NCBI GenBank assembly: GCA_016938875.1
Contig: JAFGTV010000065.1
Coordinates: 1 to 58,091 of the forward strand
From: Paracoccaceae bacterium
GTDB taxonomy: Bacteria > Pseudomonadota > Alphaproteobacteria > Rhodobacterales > Rhodobacteraceae
Direction of reading: 5' to 3'
Length of the DNA: 58,091 nucleotides
The translations under genes were made by a program, and so were the position numbers. Of the stretch, positions 1 through 8,236 are shown piece after piece. The notes beneath the pieces were generated by a model. That model was given only the letters and a program-made list of their open reading frames with translations. It was not told the origin of the DNA and ran no database searches. Every line of letters begins with the position of its first letter. Position 1 is the first letter of the stretch.

Positions 1-150
1 GGAGACCTCAAGGCAGGGGTTCTCGACCGCCTGTTCGGCAATGTAGGCGTTCAGATCGAGGCTGCTCATCTGAAGAATACGCAGCGCCGCCTGCATCCGG
101 GGCGTCATGGCCAGACCCTGGGTCTGGTTCTGGGCGGCGATCATCTCCAT
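1..150 (-). CDS. rpoN: RNA polymerase sigma-54 factor RpoN, N-terminal fragment
   Basis: This is the first 50 codons of sigma-54, running off the left edge of the window. The visible peptide starts MEMIAAQNQTQGLAMTPRMQ and continues QAALRILQMSSLDLNAYI, which is the glutamine- and leucine-rich region I that contacts activators such as NifA and keeps the holoenzyme silent until ATP is hydrolysed. The start is the ATG at 150; an in-frame Met two codons later is an alternative. It lies 52 bases downstream of modC on the same strand. Given the nif and mod neighbours it is probably the nif-linked rpoN copy; Rhodobacter species often carry more than one. The DNA-binding part is outside the window. 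Confidence 0.9.
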   Translation of the reverse strand, partial: MEMIAAQNQTQGLAMTPRMQAALRILQMSSLDLNAYIAEQAVENPCLEVS

Positions 151-202
151 GGCGACAACCTAGCATGGAGTCGCGCCATGCGGGAAACACGTTTATGCCC
201 GC

Positions 203-913
203 TCAGCCGACCCATCGGGCCGCTCCGGCTGGGGGCGCCGGGACAAAGGGATGGACGGCGGGGCGCGGGGCGGGTCCGCCAACCGTGCCCGAAATGCAGC
301 CCGCGCGCAGGCTGAGCACCCGGTCCGCCAGGCGGCGGATCTCTTCGGCGGCATGCGAGATATAGATCATCGGCGCAGCGGTTTGCGCGCGCAGATCCTC
401 CAGCAGGGTCATCACCTCGTCGCGCCGCCCCGCGTCCAGCCCCGACAGAGGTTCATCCAGCAGCATCAGGTCGGGACGCGCCATCAGGGCGCGGGCGATG
501 GCGACGCGCTGCCGCTCGCCGCCCGACAACACGCCGGGGCGACGGTTCAACAGGGGGGCCAGGGCCAGCACCTCGACCAAACGGGCCTCGTGCGCGGGAT
601 CGAGCGCGCGCGCGCCATAGCGCAGGTTGCCCCGCACCGACATGTGCGGAAACAACAGCCCGTCCTGGAAAATCACCCCGATGCCGCGCCGCGCGGGCGG
701 CAGGTTGATCCCTGCCGCACTGTCGAACAGCACCCGGCCGTTCAGCGCGATGCGCCCCGCGTCGGGGCGGGTGTGCCCGGCCAGGCAGGAAAACAGCGTG
801 GATTTCCCCGCCCCCGACGGACCGACCAGCCCCAGCACCCCCTCGGCGGGCACGGCAAAGGCAACCTCAAGGGCGAAATCGCCCTGTTGGCGGCGGATCT
901 CTACGTCGATCAT
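203..913 (-). CDS. modC: Molybdate ABC transporter ATP-binding protein ModC, short form
   Basis: This is the ATPase that powers molybdate uptake together with ModB and ModA. The Walker A motif GPSGAGKST is at residues 31-39, the ABC signature LSGGERQR at 129-136, Walker B LMLLDEP at about 149-155, and the switch histidine in YISH follows. The predicted protein has 236 residues. Typical ModC proteins have about 350 because of a C-terminal TOBE (molybdate-binding) domain; here the ATPase domain is followed only by a short proline/alanine-rich tail. The start ATG at 913 overlaps the modB stop by 4 bases, so the two are translationally coupled. The reading frame continues upstream through modB, but that part is a shadow. 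Confidence 0.9.
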   Translation of the reverse strand: MIDVEIRRQQGDFALEVAFAVPAEGVLGLVGPSGAGKSTLFSCLAGHTRPDAGRIALNGRVLFDSAAGINLPPARRGIGVIFQDGLLFPHMSVRGNLRYGARALDPAHEARLVEVLALAPLLNRRPGVLSGGERQRVAIARALMARPDLMLLDEPLSGLDAGRRDEVMTLLEDLRAQTAAPMIYISHAAEEIRRLADRVLSLRAGCISGTVGGPAPRPAVHPFVPAPPAGAARWVG

Positions 914-1623
914 GCGCGCACCTCCTGCCAGTTCAACCGCCGCGCGATCCATTCCGAGGCCAGCAATGCCCCCCCCGCCAGCGCCAGCGACAACAGGCAC
1001 AGCCGCGCGGCCTGCGCCTCGCCGCCCGGGGTCTGGGTGACGGTGAACAGCGCCAGCGGCAGGGTCTGGGTCTGGCCGGGGATGTTGGCCGCAAAGGTGA
1101 TGGTCGCGCCGAACTCGCCCACCGCGCGGGCAAAGGCCAGGGTCATCCCCGCCAGGATGCCCGGCGTCATCAGCGGCAGGGTCACGGTCACGAACACCCG
1201 GATCTCGGATGCACCAAGCGAGCGCGCCGCGGCCTCCAGCCGGGGATCGGCGGCCTCGGCCGATTGCCGGATCGCGCGCACCAGCAGCGGAAACGCCACC
1301 ACCGCACAGGCCAGCACGACCCCGGCCTGCGAAAACGCCAGCCGCACCCCGAAAAGATCTGCCAGCGGCCCGCCCAGCGGCCCGTTGCGCCCGAACAGCA
1401 CAAGCAACAGGTAGCCCACCACCACCGGCGGCAGCACCAGCGGCAGGTGCACCGCCGCGTTCAGCAATGCCCGGCCCGGAAAGTCGCGCCGCGCCAACAG
1501 CCAGCCCAGCGCGATGCCCGGCACCAGCGACCACAGTACCGCCGCCACCGAGGCGCGCAGCGACAGGCCCAGCGCCTGCGCCTCGAACGGGCTGAGGCCC
1601 CGGAGATCGGCCAGACCGGTCAT
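910..1623 (-). CDS. modB: Molybdate ABC transporter permease ModB
   Basis: This is the inner-membrane channel subunit of the molybdate transporter, 237 residues, with several hydrophobic membrane segments from about residue 25 onward. The EAA loop that docks to ModC is visible as EAAARSLGASEIRVF, followed by TLPLMTPGILAG. It overlaps modA upstream and modC downstream by 4 bases each, so the three genes form one compact operon. Molybdate imported here would supply the iron-molybdenum cofactor made by the neighbouring nif genes. Confidence 0.93.
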   Translation of the reverse strand: MTGLADLRGLSPFEAQALGLSLRASVAAVLWSLVPGIALGWLLARRDFPGRALLNAAVHLPLVLPPVVVGYLLLVLFGRNGPLGGPLADLFGVRLAFSQAGVVLACAVVAFPLLVRAIRQSAEAADPRLEAAARSLGASEIRVFVTVTLPLMTPGILAGMTLAFARAVGEFGATITFAANIPGQTQTLPLALFTVTQTPGGEAQAARLCLLSLALAGGALLASEWIARRLNWQEVRA

Positions 1624-2360
1624 TTCGCGCCCGGCACCGTGAACCCATGCGCGGCAAAGATCGCGGCGGCCTCCTGGCCTTGCAGAAAGCTCAGGAAAGC
1701 GGCGGCGGCCTCGGTCTCGGCCCCCTGCCCGGTCGGGGCGATCAGGTAAAGGATGTCGGGCTGGGCCGTGTCGGGGATGTCCAGCACGACCTCGACCCCC
1801 TCGACCCCCAGCGCGTCAGAGGCATAGACCAACCCAAGGGCGGCCTCGCCGCTGGCCACGGCGGCCACGGTCGCCACGGTGTTGCGGGTGGGGATCAGCG
1901 CGCCCTCGATCCCGGCCCACAGGCCCAGGGTTTCCAGCGCGCCCTGGCCATAGCGCCCCACCGGCGCGGCAGCCGGATCGGCCATGGCGAACCGCGCGTC
2001 GCCCAGTGCCCCGGGCACCCCTGCCACGTCCAGCGGCCCGGCCCCGGCGGGCGCGATCAGCACCAGGCGGTTGGACAACAGCGCGACCGGTGCCCCCTCG
2101 GCCACCAGGCCGGCCCCGACCAGGTGGGTCATCCATTTGGGGTTGGCCGACAGGAACAGGTCCGCCGGTGCCCCCTGTTCGATCTGACGCGCCAGGGTGC
2201 CCGAAGCGGCGTAAGAGGTCGTCACCCCGCCGCCATAGGCCGCGATCGCCGCATCCAGCGCGCGCCCGGTCGACGCGGCCGCAAAGAGCAGCGGATCGGC
2301 CTGCGCCACCAGCGGCATCGACAGGGCAAAAACGGTCAGAACAGTCTTGATCGAACGCAT
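1620..2360 (-). CDS. modA: Molybdate-binding periplasmic protein ModA
   Basis: This is the substrate-binding protein of the molybdate transporter, 246 residues. A Sec signal peptide covers about residues 1-21 (MRSIKTVLTVFALSMPLVAQ then ADP), and the mature protein begins with LLFAAASTGRALDAAI, the usual ModA N-terminus with the first oxyanion-binding serine region. It is the first gene of modABC. The 124 bases between it and nifW must hold any separate promoter. I saw no sigma-54 box and no clear molybdenum-repressor (ATATA-type) palindrome there, so readthrough from nifW is possible. Confidence 0.93.
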   Translation of the reverse strand: MRSIKTVLTVFALSMPLVAQADPLLFAAASTGRALDAAIAAYGGGVTTSYAASGTLARQIEQGAPADLFLSANPKWMTHLVGAGLVAEGAPVALLSNRLVLIAPAGAGPLDVAGVPGALGDARFAMADPAAAPVGRYGQGALETLGLWAGIEGALIPTRNTVATVAAVASGEAALGLVYASDALGVEGVEVVLDIPDTAQPDILYLIAPTGQGAETEAAAAFLSFLQGQEAAAIFAAHGFTVPGAK

Positions 2361-2484
2361 GGCTTTCTCCTTGGTCGGGCTTGGTGGATGAGGATCGGCG
2401 GCACGTTTCGGCCCCTGATCGTGTTGCTTTTCGCGGCATCCGCGACCGCCGCACCGGCACAGCCCGGGGCGGTCCGTTTTCCGC

Positions 2485-2817
2485 CTATCGTGCCAGCGGT
2501 CGCAGCCCCGCCAGCGGGACCATGTTGCCGCGCGATTGGGTGTAGATCTTCAGCGCCTTTTGCGCGCGCGGGGTGGAGTCGGTGAAATCGGCATGGGCCT
2601 GTTTCAGCGCCTTGCGCGCGGCCAGGAAAATGCCGTCCTCGTCCAGCGCATCCAGATCGACCGCTGCCAGGTAATCCCCCATCCGTTTCATGACGTGCAG
2701 CCGGGCACGGTTCAGCACGGCGGCGTCATAGGGCAGCAGCAGAAAGGCAAAGATATCCTCGGCCGAGGACAGCGCACGCATCTGGTCGAGAACGCTTTGG
2801 GGGGCTTGGCAGGTCAT
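2485..2817 (-). CDS. nifW: Nitrogenase-protecting protein NifW
   Basis: A 110-residue protein matching NifW in length and pattern: an N-terminal [16 protein letters not shown] segment, a central [15 protein letters not shown] helix, and a C-terminal [18 protein letters not shown] segment. NifW binds the MoFe protein and is associated with its maturation or protection from oxygen. The start overlaps the nifV stop by 4 bases. It is the last gene of the iscA-nifU-nifV-nifW operon. Confidence 0.92.
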   Translation of the reverse strand: MTCQAPQSVLDQMRALSSAEDIFAFLLLPYDAAVLNRARLHVMKRMGDYLAAVDLDALDEDGIFLAARKALKQAHADFTDSTPRAQKALKIYTQSRGNMVPLAGLRPLAR

Positions 2818-4019
2818 GGCAGGCTCCGTTCTTGGGGGGCGGGGGGGACAGGCTGGCGCGACAGCGCCTCGGCCCGGGCGATCAGAAGGACCAGGTCGGC
2901 AGGGGTCGCGGCCCGCTTTTCACGGCTGGCCCAATCGCGCAGCAGCGGCAGAACCGCGCGCGCGGTGCCGGGATCCGCCGGCAGGCCCGCAGCGGTCAGT
3001 GCGCCGGTCAGCGCGGCCAGGCCCGAATGCTTGCCCAGCACGATTTCACGGGCGCGACCGAACCGCGCCGGGCTGAGGGCCGGGGCCTCATACGTGTCGG
3101 GATCTTTCATCAACCCGTCGACATGGATGCCGCTTTCGTGGCTGAACGCATGGGTGCCGACGATCGGCCGCGTGGGGGAAAGCGGGCGGTTCGCGGCGCG
3201 CGCCACCAGGTCCGACAAGGCGCACAGCGCCTCTAGCGCGACGGCGCTGGGGCGGCCCTGCACGGCCAAGGCGGCGACCACCTGTTCCAGCGCGGCATTG
3301 CCTGCCCGTTCGCCCAGCCCGTTGACGGTCACCGACAGATGCGTGGCCCCGGCGCGCGCGGCGGCCAGGGTGTTGGCGGTGGCCATCCCCAGATCGTCAT
3401 GGGCGTGAAACTCCAGCGGCAGCGGCCCCTGCCCGACCAGCGCAACCAGCCGGTGCGCGTCGAACGGGTCCATCAGGCCCAGCGTGTCGGCCAACCGCAG
3501 CCGGATCGCCCCGGCCCCGGCCGCAACACGGCCGAGCTGCATCAAAAACCCCGGATCGGCGCGCGAGGCATCCTCGGCCCCGACGGACACGGCGAACCCG
3601 GCGTCGCTGGCCAGATCGACCAGGCGGGCGACCTCGGCCAGCGCCCAATCGCGGTTGCGGCCCAACTTGCCCGCCAGTTGCCGGTCCGAGGCGGGCACGG
3701 TCAGATGCACCCGCGTCAGTCCGGTCAACGCGGCCAGTTCCAGGTCGCCCTCGCGCAGGCGGCACCAGGCAACGCCCTGCGCGCGGGTCAACGCCGCGCC
3801 CGCCTCGCGGATCGCGGCGACCTCGGGCATGCCCATGGCGGGCACGCCCAGCTCGATCTCGGCCACGCCGGCGGCGTCCAGCGCCCGGGCGATCGCAACC
3901 TTTTCACCGGTCGAGAACGCAACGCCCGCCGCCTGCTCGCCGTCGCGCAGCGTGGTGTCGCAGATCAGCGCCGCGGCCGGGCCGGGGCGAAAGTCATGGG
4001 GGGCAAAGGGCGCGGTCAT
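2814..4019 (-). CDS. nifV: Homocitrate synthase NifV
   Basis: Condenses acetyl-CoA with 2-oxoglutarate to give R-homocitrate, the organic ligand of the iron-molybdenum cofactor. The DTTLRDGEQ motif of the isopropylmalate/homocitrate synthase family is at residues 21-29, the metal-binding [12 protein letters not shown] segment is in the middle, and [11 protein letters not shown] follows. The start at 4019 gives 401 residues, close to family length, and sits 11 bases after the nifU-like stop. The frame stays open further upstream, but that part overlaps the nifU-like gene and looks like shadow. In R. capsulatus nifS precedes nifV; here it is absent. Confidence 0.93.
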   Translation of the reverse strand: MTAPFAPHDFRPGPAAALICDTTLRDGEQAAGVAFSTGEKVAIARALDAAGVAEIELGVPAMGMPEVAAIREAGAALTRAQGVAWCRLREGDLELAALTGLTRVHLTVPASDRQLAGKLGRNRDWALAEVARLVDLASDAGFAVSVGAEDASRADPGFLMQLGRVAAGAGAIRLRLADTLGLMDPFDAHRLVALVGQGPLPLEFHAHDDLGMATANTLAAARAGATHLSVTVNGLGERAGNAALEQVVAALAVQGRPSAVALEALCALSDLVARAANRPLSPTRPIVGTHAFSHESGIHVDGLMKDPDTYEAPALSPARFGRAREIVLGKHSGLAALTGALTAAGLPADPGTARAVLPLLRDWASREKRAATPADLVLLIARAEALSRQPVPPAPQERSLP

Positions 4020-4030
4020 GGCGGATATCC

Positions 4031-4738
4031 TCAGCGCGCGGGGGCGGGGACGACGAAAACCGTGCGGCCCAGCGCCTCGGCCAGGCGCTTTTGCAGCCCG
4101 CCCAGGGTCAGCCCGGCCAGTTGGCAGCCCGAACACGCCCCCTTGAGGTGGACCCGCACCCGCGGGCCCGCGATGTCGTGCAACTCGACATCCCCGCCAT
4201 CGGCGCGAAAGACCGGGCGCATATCCTCCAGCACCGCCTCGACGGCGACGGTTTCGGCCTCTGGCGACAGGCGGGTGGCGCGGGTGCGGACGGGGGTTGT
4301 CGGTTTCAGCGGCGCGATGGCCAGCGGCTGGGCGCTGCGCGTGCCCTGGGCCGCGCGAAAGGCGGGGGGTTGGGCATAATCGGCCAGAGCCGCCCCCAGC
4401 GCCTGGGCGGCAACGCGCGCGGCAGAGCGATCCGCGTCGGGCAGACCGCCCAGAACGGTTTCGATCGCGTCCGCCGTGATCGTGCGGGCCTCGGCCAGGG
4501 GCTTGCCGATGACCATCTCGGTCAGCGCAGAGCCCGCCGCGACCTCGGGGCCGCCACCGGTCGTGTCGAACCCGGCCGCGGCGATAACCCCGCGTTCGAT
4601 CCGCAGCATCAGACGCAGCGCGTCGCCGGTGCGCAGCGATCCGCCCTCGCCCAGGGCATTGGCATCGGCCAGGGTGCCGCGATTGCGCGGGTTCACGAAG
4701 TGATCAGTCAGCGTGGGGGAATAATCCAGCATCACCAC
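4031..4738 (-). CDS. nifU: NifU-like protein with a cysteine-less IscU domain and a C-terminal Nfu domain
   Basis: A 235-residue protein with two recognisable parts. Residues 1-120 follow the IscU scaffold fold ([18 protein letters not shown], then [15 protein letters not shown]), but the three cluster-binding cysteines are gone: the usual CGD reads TGD (Thr37), the usual FGCGSA reads TGGGPE (Gly61-63), and the usual HCS reads SAA (about 105-107). Residues 160-235 are an Nfu domain with intact ACSGC (Cys202, Cys205). The central 2Fe-2S domain of Azotobacter NifU is missing, replaced by a Pro/Ala-rich linker. It lies between iscA and nifV. It may act as a cluster carrier through the Nfu domain rather than as an assembly scaffold. 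That role is inference; the missing residues are read directly. Confidence 0.85.
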   Translation of the reverse strand: MVMLDYSPTLTDHFVNPRNRGTLADANALGEGGSLRTGDALRLMLRIERGVIAAAGFDTTGGGPEVAAGSALTEMVIGKPLAEARTITADAIETVLGGLPDADRSAARVAAQALGAALADYAQPPAFRAAQGTRSAQPLAIAPLKPTTPVRTRATRLSPEAETVAVEAVLEDMRPVFRADGGDVELHDIAGPRVRVHLKGACSGCQLAGLTLGGLQKRLAEALGRTVFVVPAPAR

Positions 4739-4741
4739 CCC

Positions 4742-5065
4742 CTAGCAAAAGGATTTGCCGCAGCCGCACCCGGCATTGGCATTGGGGTTGTCAAAGACAA
4801 AGCCCGAGCTTTCGAGCCCGGCGACAAAGTCGATCGTGGTGCCCGCGAGATAGCCCTGGCTTTCGGGGTCGATCAGCACGGTAACGCCGCCCTCGGCCTC
4901 GACCACGGCATCGTCCGCCTCACGGGTGAGTTCCAGCGCCATGGTGTATTGCAGCCCGGCGCAGCCCCCCGACTGGACCATCACGCGAAGGCCCGCGATA
5001 GGTTGTCCGGCGCCCTGGATTGCGGTGGCCATGGCATCTCTGGCGGCTTGGGTTATCTGGATCAT
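4742..5065 (-). CDS. iscA: IscA/HesB-type iron-sulfur carrier of the nif cluster
   Basis: A 107-residue A-type carrier. The conserved cysteines are Cys35 (in SGGCAG) and Cys100 and Cys102 (in GCGCG), followed by an extra C-terminal Cys107. Proteins of this type, named IscN, nif-IscA or HesB, bind iron or Fe-S clusters and pass them to target proteins; in nif operons they support nitrogenase maturation. It is the first gene after a sigma-54 promoter at 5107-5122 and stands 3 bases before the NifU-like start, so the two are co-transcribed and probably work together. Confidence 0.92.
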   Translation of the reverse strand: MIQITQAARDAMATAIQGAGQPIAGLRVMVQSGGCAGLQYTMALELTREADDAVVEAEGGVTVLIDPESQGYLAGTTIDFVAGLESSGFVFDNPNANAGCGCGKSFC

Positions 5066-5106
5066 CGGTCATCTCCTGGCGAAGCTGGTCCCATGCCAGA
5101 AGGTTA

Positions 5107-5122
5107 AGCACGAAGCGTGCCA
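5107..5122 (-). promoter_or_regulatory. Sigma-54 promoter for iscA-nifU-nifV-nifW
   Basis: Read on the minus strand the sequence is TGGCACG-N4-GTGCT, against a consensus of TGGCAC(G/A)-N4-TTGC(A/T). The -24 element is perfect and the -12 element has one mismatch. It is about 40 bases upstream of the iscA start, in the same position as the other nif promoters of the window. Confidence 0.8.
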
Positions 5123-5207
5123 AGTTTGGTGCGCACGGTTTTTCAATGGGTTACGCAGCGCCCGCCGCAGACATGCAGGGCCGTGTCGCATTTGTCGGGG
5201 CGCGACT

Positions 5208-5223
5208 TGGCGGGTTTGCGACA
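5208..5223 (-). promoter_or_regulatory. Probable NifA binding site (imperfect) upstream of iscA
   Basis: The + strand reads TGG-CGGGTTTGCG-ACA. This is nearly identical to the perfect TGT-CGGGTGTGCG-ACA site before nifE, with one half-site base changed. It lies about 90 bases upstream of the -24 element, the expected distance for an enhancer-bound activator. Confidence 0.6.
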
Positions 5224-5343
5224 GCGCGCCACGGGGATCGTCCGTCCCCGGCCCACACGGGCGGGGCCCGCCGGGCCGACCTTGGGCCGGGCGCGCGCCG
5301 GGTATTTCGACCAGGGAAAAGGGCTTGGGGTGCTTGCCGGGGC

Positions 5344-5646
5344 TCAGCCGCGCTCGATCGTTTCGTGGGTCTGGCACCCCGAGGGGCAGACGCGCGCGCA
5401 GGCACCGCAGCCGATGCAGTTGTCAGCATCTGCGATGACCATGATCTTGCGCTCGATCTCGTCCTCGAATTCCTCATCGTCCAGCTCGACGATGTCGTCA
5501 TCCTCGGTGATCCCCTTGAGGGTCATGACGCCACGCGCGCAGACCTTGTAGCAGCGCCCGCAGCCGATGCATTTTCCCGCATCGATCGCGGTCAGAAATT
5601 CGGGCGTGTATTCGGTGCCGCCGCGGGTGAGGGCTGTGATCGGCAT
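5344..5646 (-). CDS. fdxB: nif-specific ferredoxin III, FdxB
   Basis: A 100-residue ferredoxin with two cluster motifs: CIGCGRCYKVC at residues 26-36 and CIGCGACARVC at 77-87, followed by an extra cysteine at 91. Between them is an acidic stretch (DDDIVELDDEEFEDE), typical of the nif ferredoxin III family (FdxB of R. capsulatus). It is the last gene of the nifENX operon, 3 bases after the DUF683 gene. The likely role is electron donation in nitrogenase function or cofactor assembly. Confidence 0.92.
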   Translation of the reverse strand: MPITALTRGGTEYTPEFLTAIDAGKCIGCGRCYKVCARGVMTLKGITEDDDIVELDDEEFEDEIERKIMVIADADNCIGCGACARVCPSGCQTHETIERG

Positions 5647-5649
5647 GGT

Positions 5650-5862
5650 TCAGACCTCCGCCTGGGAATTTTTCGCGGCCTTCAACTCTTGGCGCGCGGC
5701 GCTGAGCTCCTGGAACAGCGCATGGGTTTCGGCGGCAACCTGGGGGATTTTTTCCCAATCCACGGGCAGTTCTTCGGCCAAATCGTGCAGGTTCATCTTG
5801 GCGTTGGTGGCGCGCATCGACAGTTTCCTGACGCGCGTTTCAAGCTCTTCCAGGCTCATCAC
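5650..5862 (-). CDS. DUF683 / CCE_0567-family small nif protein
   Basis: A 70-residue, mostly helical protein rich in Glu, Leu and Lys (starts MMSLEELETRVRKLSM, ends with a Gln/Ala/Lys-rich helix). Small proteins of this family sit between the NifX-associated gene and fdxB in many nif clusters, as here. Its biochemical role is unknown; a two-helix hairpin is likely from the pattern. The start could be either of the two adjacent Met codons. Confidence 0.82.
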   Translation of the reverse strand: MMSLEELETRVRKLSMRATNAKMNLHDLAEELPVDWEKIPQVAAETHALFQELSAARQELKAAKNSQAEV

Positions 5863-5910
5863 GGAATCCTCGGTTCGGGGTCTGCGGGGTCGGGCGGATA
5901 CGGGGGCGGC

Positions 5911-6384
5911 TCAGGCTTGGGCGGCGTCGGGAAAGCGGGCCACCATTTCGGCGGCATCCGCGGTCATTTTCTCGCCGGCCTCGGCCAGCTTTTCGAATGT
6001 TTCAAAGCCAAAGCGGTGGATGTCGCGGACATGTTTGGACACCACCACCAACCGCCCCGACAGCAGCACGATCCGGCCAAAGCCCTCGTGGCTGATCTTG
6101 GACATCTGCGCGGCCATGGCGCCGGTGCGCCGTTCCAACAGCAGCGCGATCGCGTCATAGAATTTCTCGACCCGCCACAGGGTGTCGGGGTCGGGATCGC
6201 AGATGATCGGGATCTCGCGGCGTTCCTCGGGGGTGACGATGAAGTCGGCCAGCAGATCGGCGTCGGGTTTGTCGTCCCAACTGCCATGGGTATCCTCGGC
6301 GCGGATCACGGCGACCAGCTGTTTCAGGAAATCGCTGGCGGGCAGCGCGCCGCCGCGGGGCAAGGTGTCGGGCTGGGCGGTCAT
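5911..6384 (-). CDS. NifX-associated nitrogen fixation protein (DUF269)
   Basis: A 157-residue protein with the family's typical core: FLKQLVAVIRAEDTHGSWD near the N-terminus, an acidic DPDPDTLWRVEKFYDAIA segment, and RIVLLSGRLVVVSKHVRDIHRFGF near the C-terminus. This family is encoded directly after nifX in most diazotroph clusters and is thought to assist cofactor trafficking. The start overlaps the nifX stop by 4 bases. Confidence 0.9.
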   Translation of the reverse strand: MTAQPDTLPRGGALPASDFLKQLVAVIRAEDTHGSWDDKPDADLLADFIVTPEERREIPIICDPDPDTLWRVEKFYDAIALLLERRTGAMAAQMSKISHEGFGRIVLLSGRLVVVSKHVRDIHRFGFETFEKLAEAGEKMTADAAEMVARFPDAAQA

Positions 6385-6824
6385 TCGGACATGTCCTCGG
6401 CGTAGTCGATGGCGAAATCGGGGGCCGAACGGCCCAGCACCTTGCGCAGGAAGGGGGGCGGCGTGCCGCCCAGCATGTCCCGGACCTGGGTCAGCACATC
6501 GGCGATGGGTTCGCGTTCCTTGCGCTTGATCGGGTGGATGCCCGCGCGCACGACCTTGGCCGCCGAGGGTCCGCCGATGGCCAGCACAAAGAGCAACGCG
6601 CAGCCGGTCAGCGCCTCGACCTTGGGGGTGATACGGTCGTCGATGCTGTCATGTTCGCCTTGCTGGGCGGTCACGTCGTCGAATTCCAGCACCTCGACCA
6701 GGCGGGCGGTCGTGGTCGTCACCTCGTAGAGCGCGAATTTCCGGGCAGAGCCGAAATGCGCATCGAGATTTTCCATGTCATTGGTAGCAATGGCAATTTT
6801 CAGCGGTTTTTCGTTGTCGGTCAT
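6381..6824 (-). CDS. nifX: Nitrogenase cofactor carrier NifX
   Basis: A 147-residue member of the NifX/NafY fold, which binds and carries NifB-co and other iron-molybdenum cofactor precursors between NifB and NifEN. The core IAIATNDMENLDAHFGSARKF is near the N-terminus, followed by EHDSIDDRI and the ALLFVLAIGGPSAAKVVRAGI segment. The same fold forms the C-terminal domain of NifB in this window. The start at 6824 gives the family length and sits 13 bases after the nifN stop; the frame extends upstream only as shadow of nifN. Confidence 0.93.
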   Translation of the reverse strand: MTDNEKPLKIAIATNDMENLDAHFGSARKFALYEVTTTTARLVEVLEFDDVTAQQGEHDSIDDRITPKVEALTGCALLFVLAIGGPSAAKVVRAGIHPIKRKEREPIADVLTQVRDMLGGTPPPFLRKVLGRSAPDFAIDYAEDMSE

Positions 6825-6837
6825 GGGTTCCTCCGGC

Positions 6838-8232
6838 TCAATGAGGCGCAGTCTGCGGGCGGTCATGCTCGAACTCCTGCTCGATGGGGGCGGCGCCGAA
6901 ATCCTGCGGCTGGGCGTGGTGCGGGTGGGCGAGGACGGCATTCGCGACCTCGAACAGGTACGCGCGGGTGCCGCGATAGCCCACGCGGCAGATATCCTGC
7001 GCGCCCAGGCGATCATTGATCGGAAAGCCTGCGCGGATCAGCGGCAGCTGCAACGCCGCAGCGGCGTGGCGGCCATGGGCATGGCTGATCAGCAGCGTTG
7101 CGCCGCCAATGCGCGCGCCCTCCTCCAGATCGCCCAGGTCGCCCAGGATCGCGGTCTGGCACGGGATCTGCGCGACGATCGGATTGGCGGGCGAGGTCGT
7201 GACGCAGGACACCGCCCGCGCCCCCATCCCCGCCAGGGCAGAACTCAGCGCATAGGCCAGGTCGGGGTCGGCGGCGATGGCGTATTTCAACCCGCCGGTC
7301 TGAAAATGGGCGTCCAGCATCGCGTCTTGCAGGCGCGCGCGATCGCGTTTGATCGCGGGGGGGGCATCGGCGGTGCCCGCCACGTTCATCAGCGCGCTGA
7401 CAAACCCATCGACCGCCGTCAGCCCGGTAAGCGCGGGAAAGACCTGAACCGGCATATGCCCACGCCGGCCCAACAGCTCGGCCGCGCCGCGCATGCTTTC
7501 GCCGATGGCAAAGGTCACGGCCGATTGCGCCATGGCCGGGAGCGCGTCAAGCGGGGTGCCGCCCAGGGATTTGCCGGACCAATCCTCGGCCAGGTGCCCG
7601 TCAAGCGAGCCCGACAGATCCGGCAGCACGATCGGTTTCAGCCCGAACGAGCGGATCAGCCGGGTGATCTCCTCGATATCGGCGGGGGTCAGGTTGGCCG
7701 AGGGCAGCACGTTGACCTGACGCAGGTCGGCGTCGCGCCACATCGGGTCAATGTCGGGCACCAGCGCGTCGATGATCGCGGTGACGGCCTTGGCCCAGCC
7801 ATCCTCCAGCGCGCCGTCGAAATCGGGGGTCGAGGCATAGACCACCTTCAGGTCCGCGAAATCCGGGCGGCGGGCCATGATCCCGGCCACCTCGCCGGCC
7901 ACATCCTCGCCGCGGGTTTCGGTCAGCGCGGTCGAGGCGATGCCGATGAACCGGGGATCGGCGCGTTTTTTCAGGTTGGCGATGGCCTCTTCGATCTGCT
8001 CGGCGCCGCCCAGGATGGTCGAGACCTCGTTCATCGCGGTGGTTTGCAGCGGGATCGCCTCGCGGAAATGGCGCACCATGTGGACCATGGCAAAGGCGGT
8101 GCAGCCCTGCGCGCCGTGAAACAACGGCACCGCGCCCTCGATGCCCAGATAGGCCATGGCAGCCCCCAGGGGCGCGCTGGATTTAAGCGGGTTGGTGGAC
8201 AGCGCGCGGCGCGGACGGGTCAGGCGGGCCAT
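6838..8232 (-). CDS. nifN: Nitrogenase cofactor assembly scaffold beta subunit NifN
   Basis: A 464-residue NifK-like subunit of the NifE2N2 scaffold on which NifB-co is matured with molybdenum and homocitrate. The cluster-binding HGAQGC motif places Cys44, followed by AFAMVHMVRHFREAIPLQTTAMNE cut into typical NifN pattern, and STALTETRGED where NifK would carry another cluster ligand. The start ATG at 8232 is 4 bases after the nifE stop; upstream in-frame codons overlap nifE and are not used. Confidence 0.95.
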   Translation of the reverse strand: MARLTRPRRALSTNPLKSSAPLGAAMAYLGIEGAVPLFHGAQGCTAFAMVHMVRHFREAIPLQTTAMNEVSTILGGAEQIEEAIANLKKRADPRFIGIASTALTETRGEDVAGEVAGIMARRPDFADLKVVYASTPDFDGALEDGWAKAVTAIIDALVPDIDPMWRDADLRQVNVLPSANLTPADIEEITRLIRSFGLKPIVLPDLSGSLDGHLAEDWSGKSLGGTPLDALPAMAQSAVTFAIGESMRGAAELLGRRGHMPVQVFPALTGLTAVDGFVSALMNVAGTADAPPAIKRDRARLQDAMLDAHFQTGGLKYAIAADPDLAYALSSALAGMGARAVSCVTTSPANPIVAQIPCQTAILGDLGDLEEGARIGGATLLISHAHGRHAAAALQLPLIRAGFPINDRLGAQDICRVGYRGTRAYLFEVANAVLAHPHHAQPQDFGAAPIEQEFEHDRPQTAPH

Positions 8233-8236
8233 GGGA

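Noticed and set aside
2389-2585. Plus-strand frame starting MRIGGTFRPLIVLLFAA, resembling a signal peptide between modA and nifW
   Set aside because: No ribosome site, and it runs antisense into nifW. The hydrophobic start is explained by GC-rich composition.
5225-5343. GC-rich partial palindromes after fdxB as a terminator of the nifE operon
   Set aside because: Several short stems are possible (GGCGGG/CCCGCC with almost no loop), but none is long, unique or followed by a U-run.
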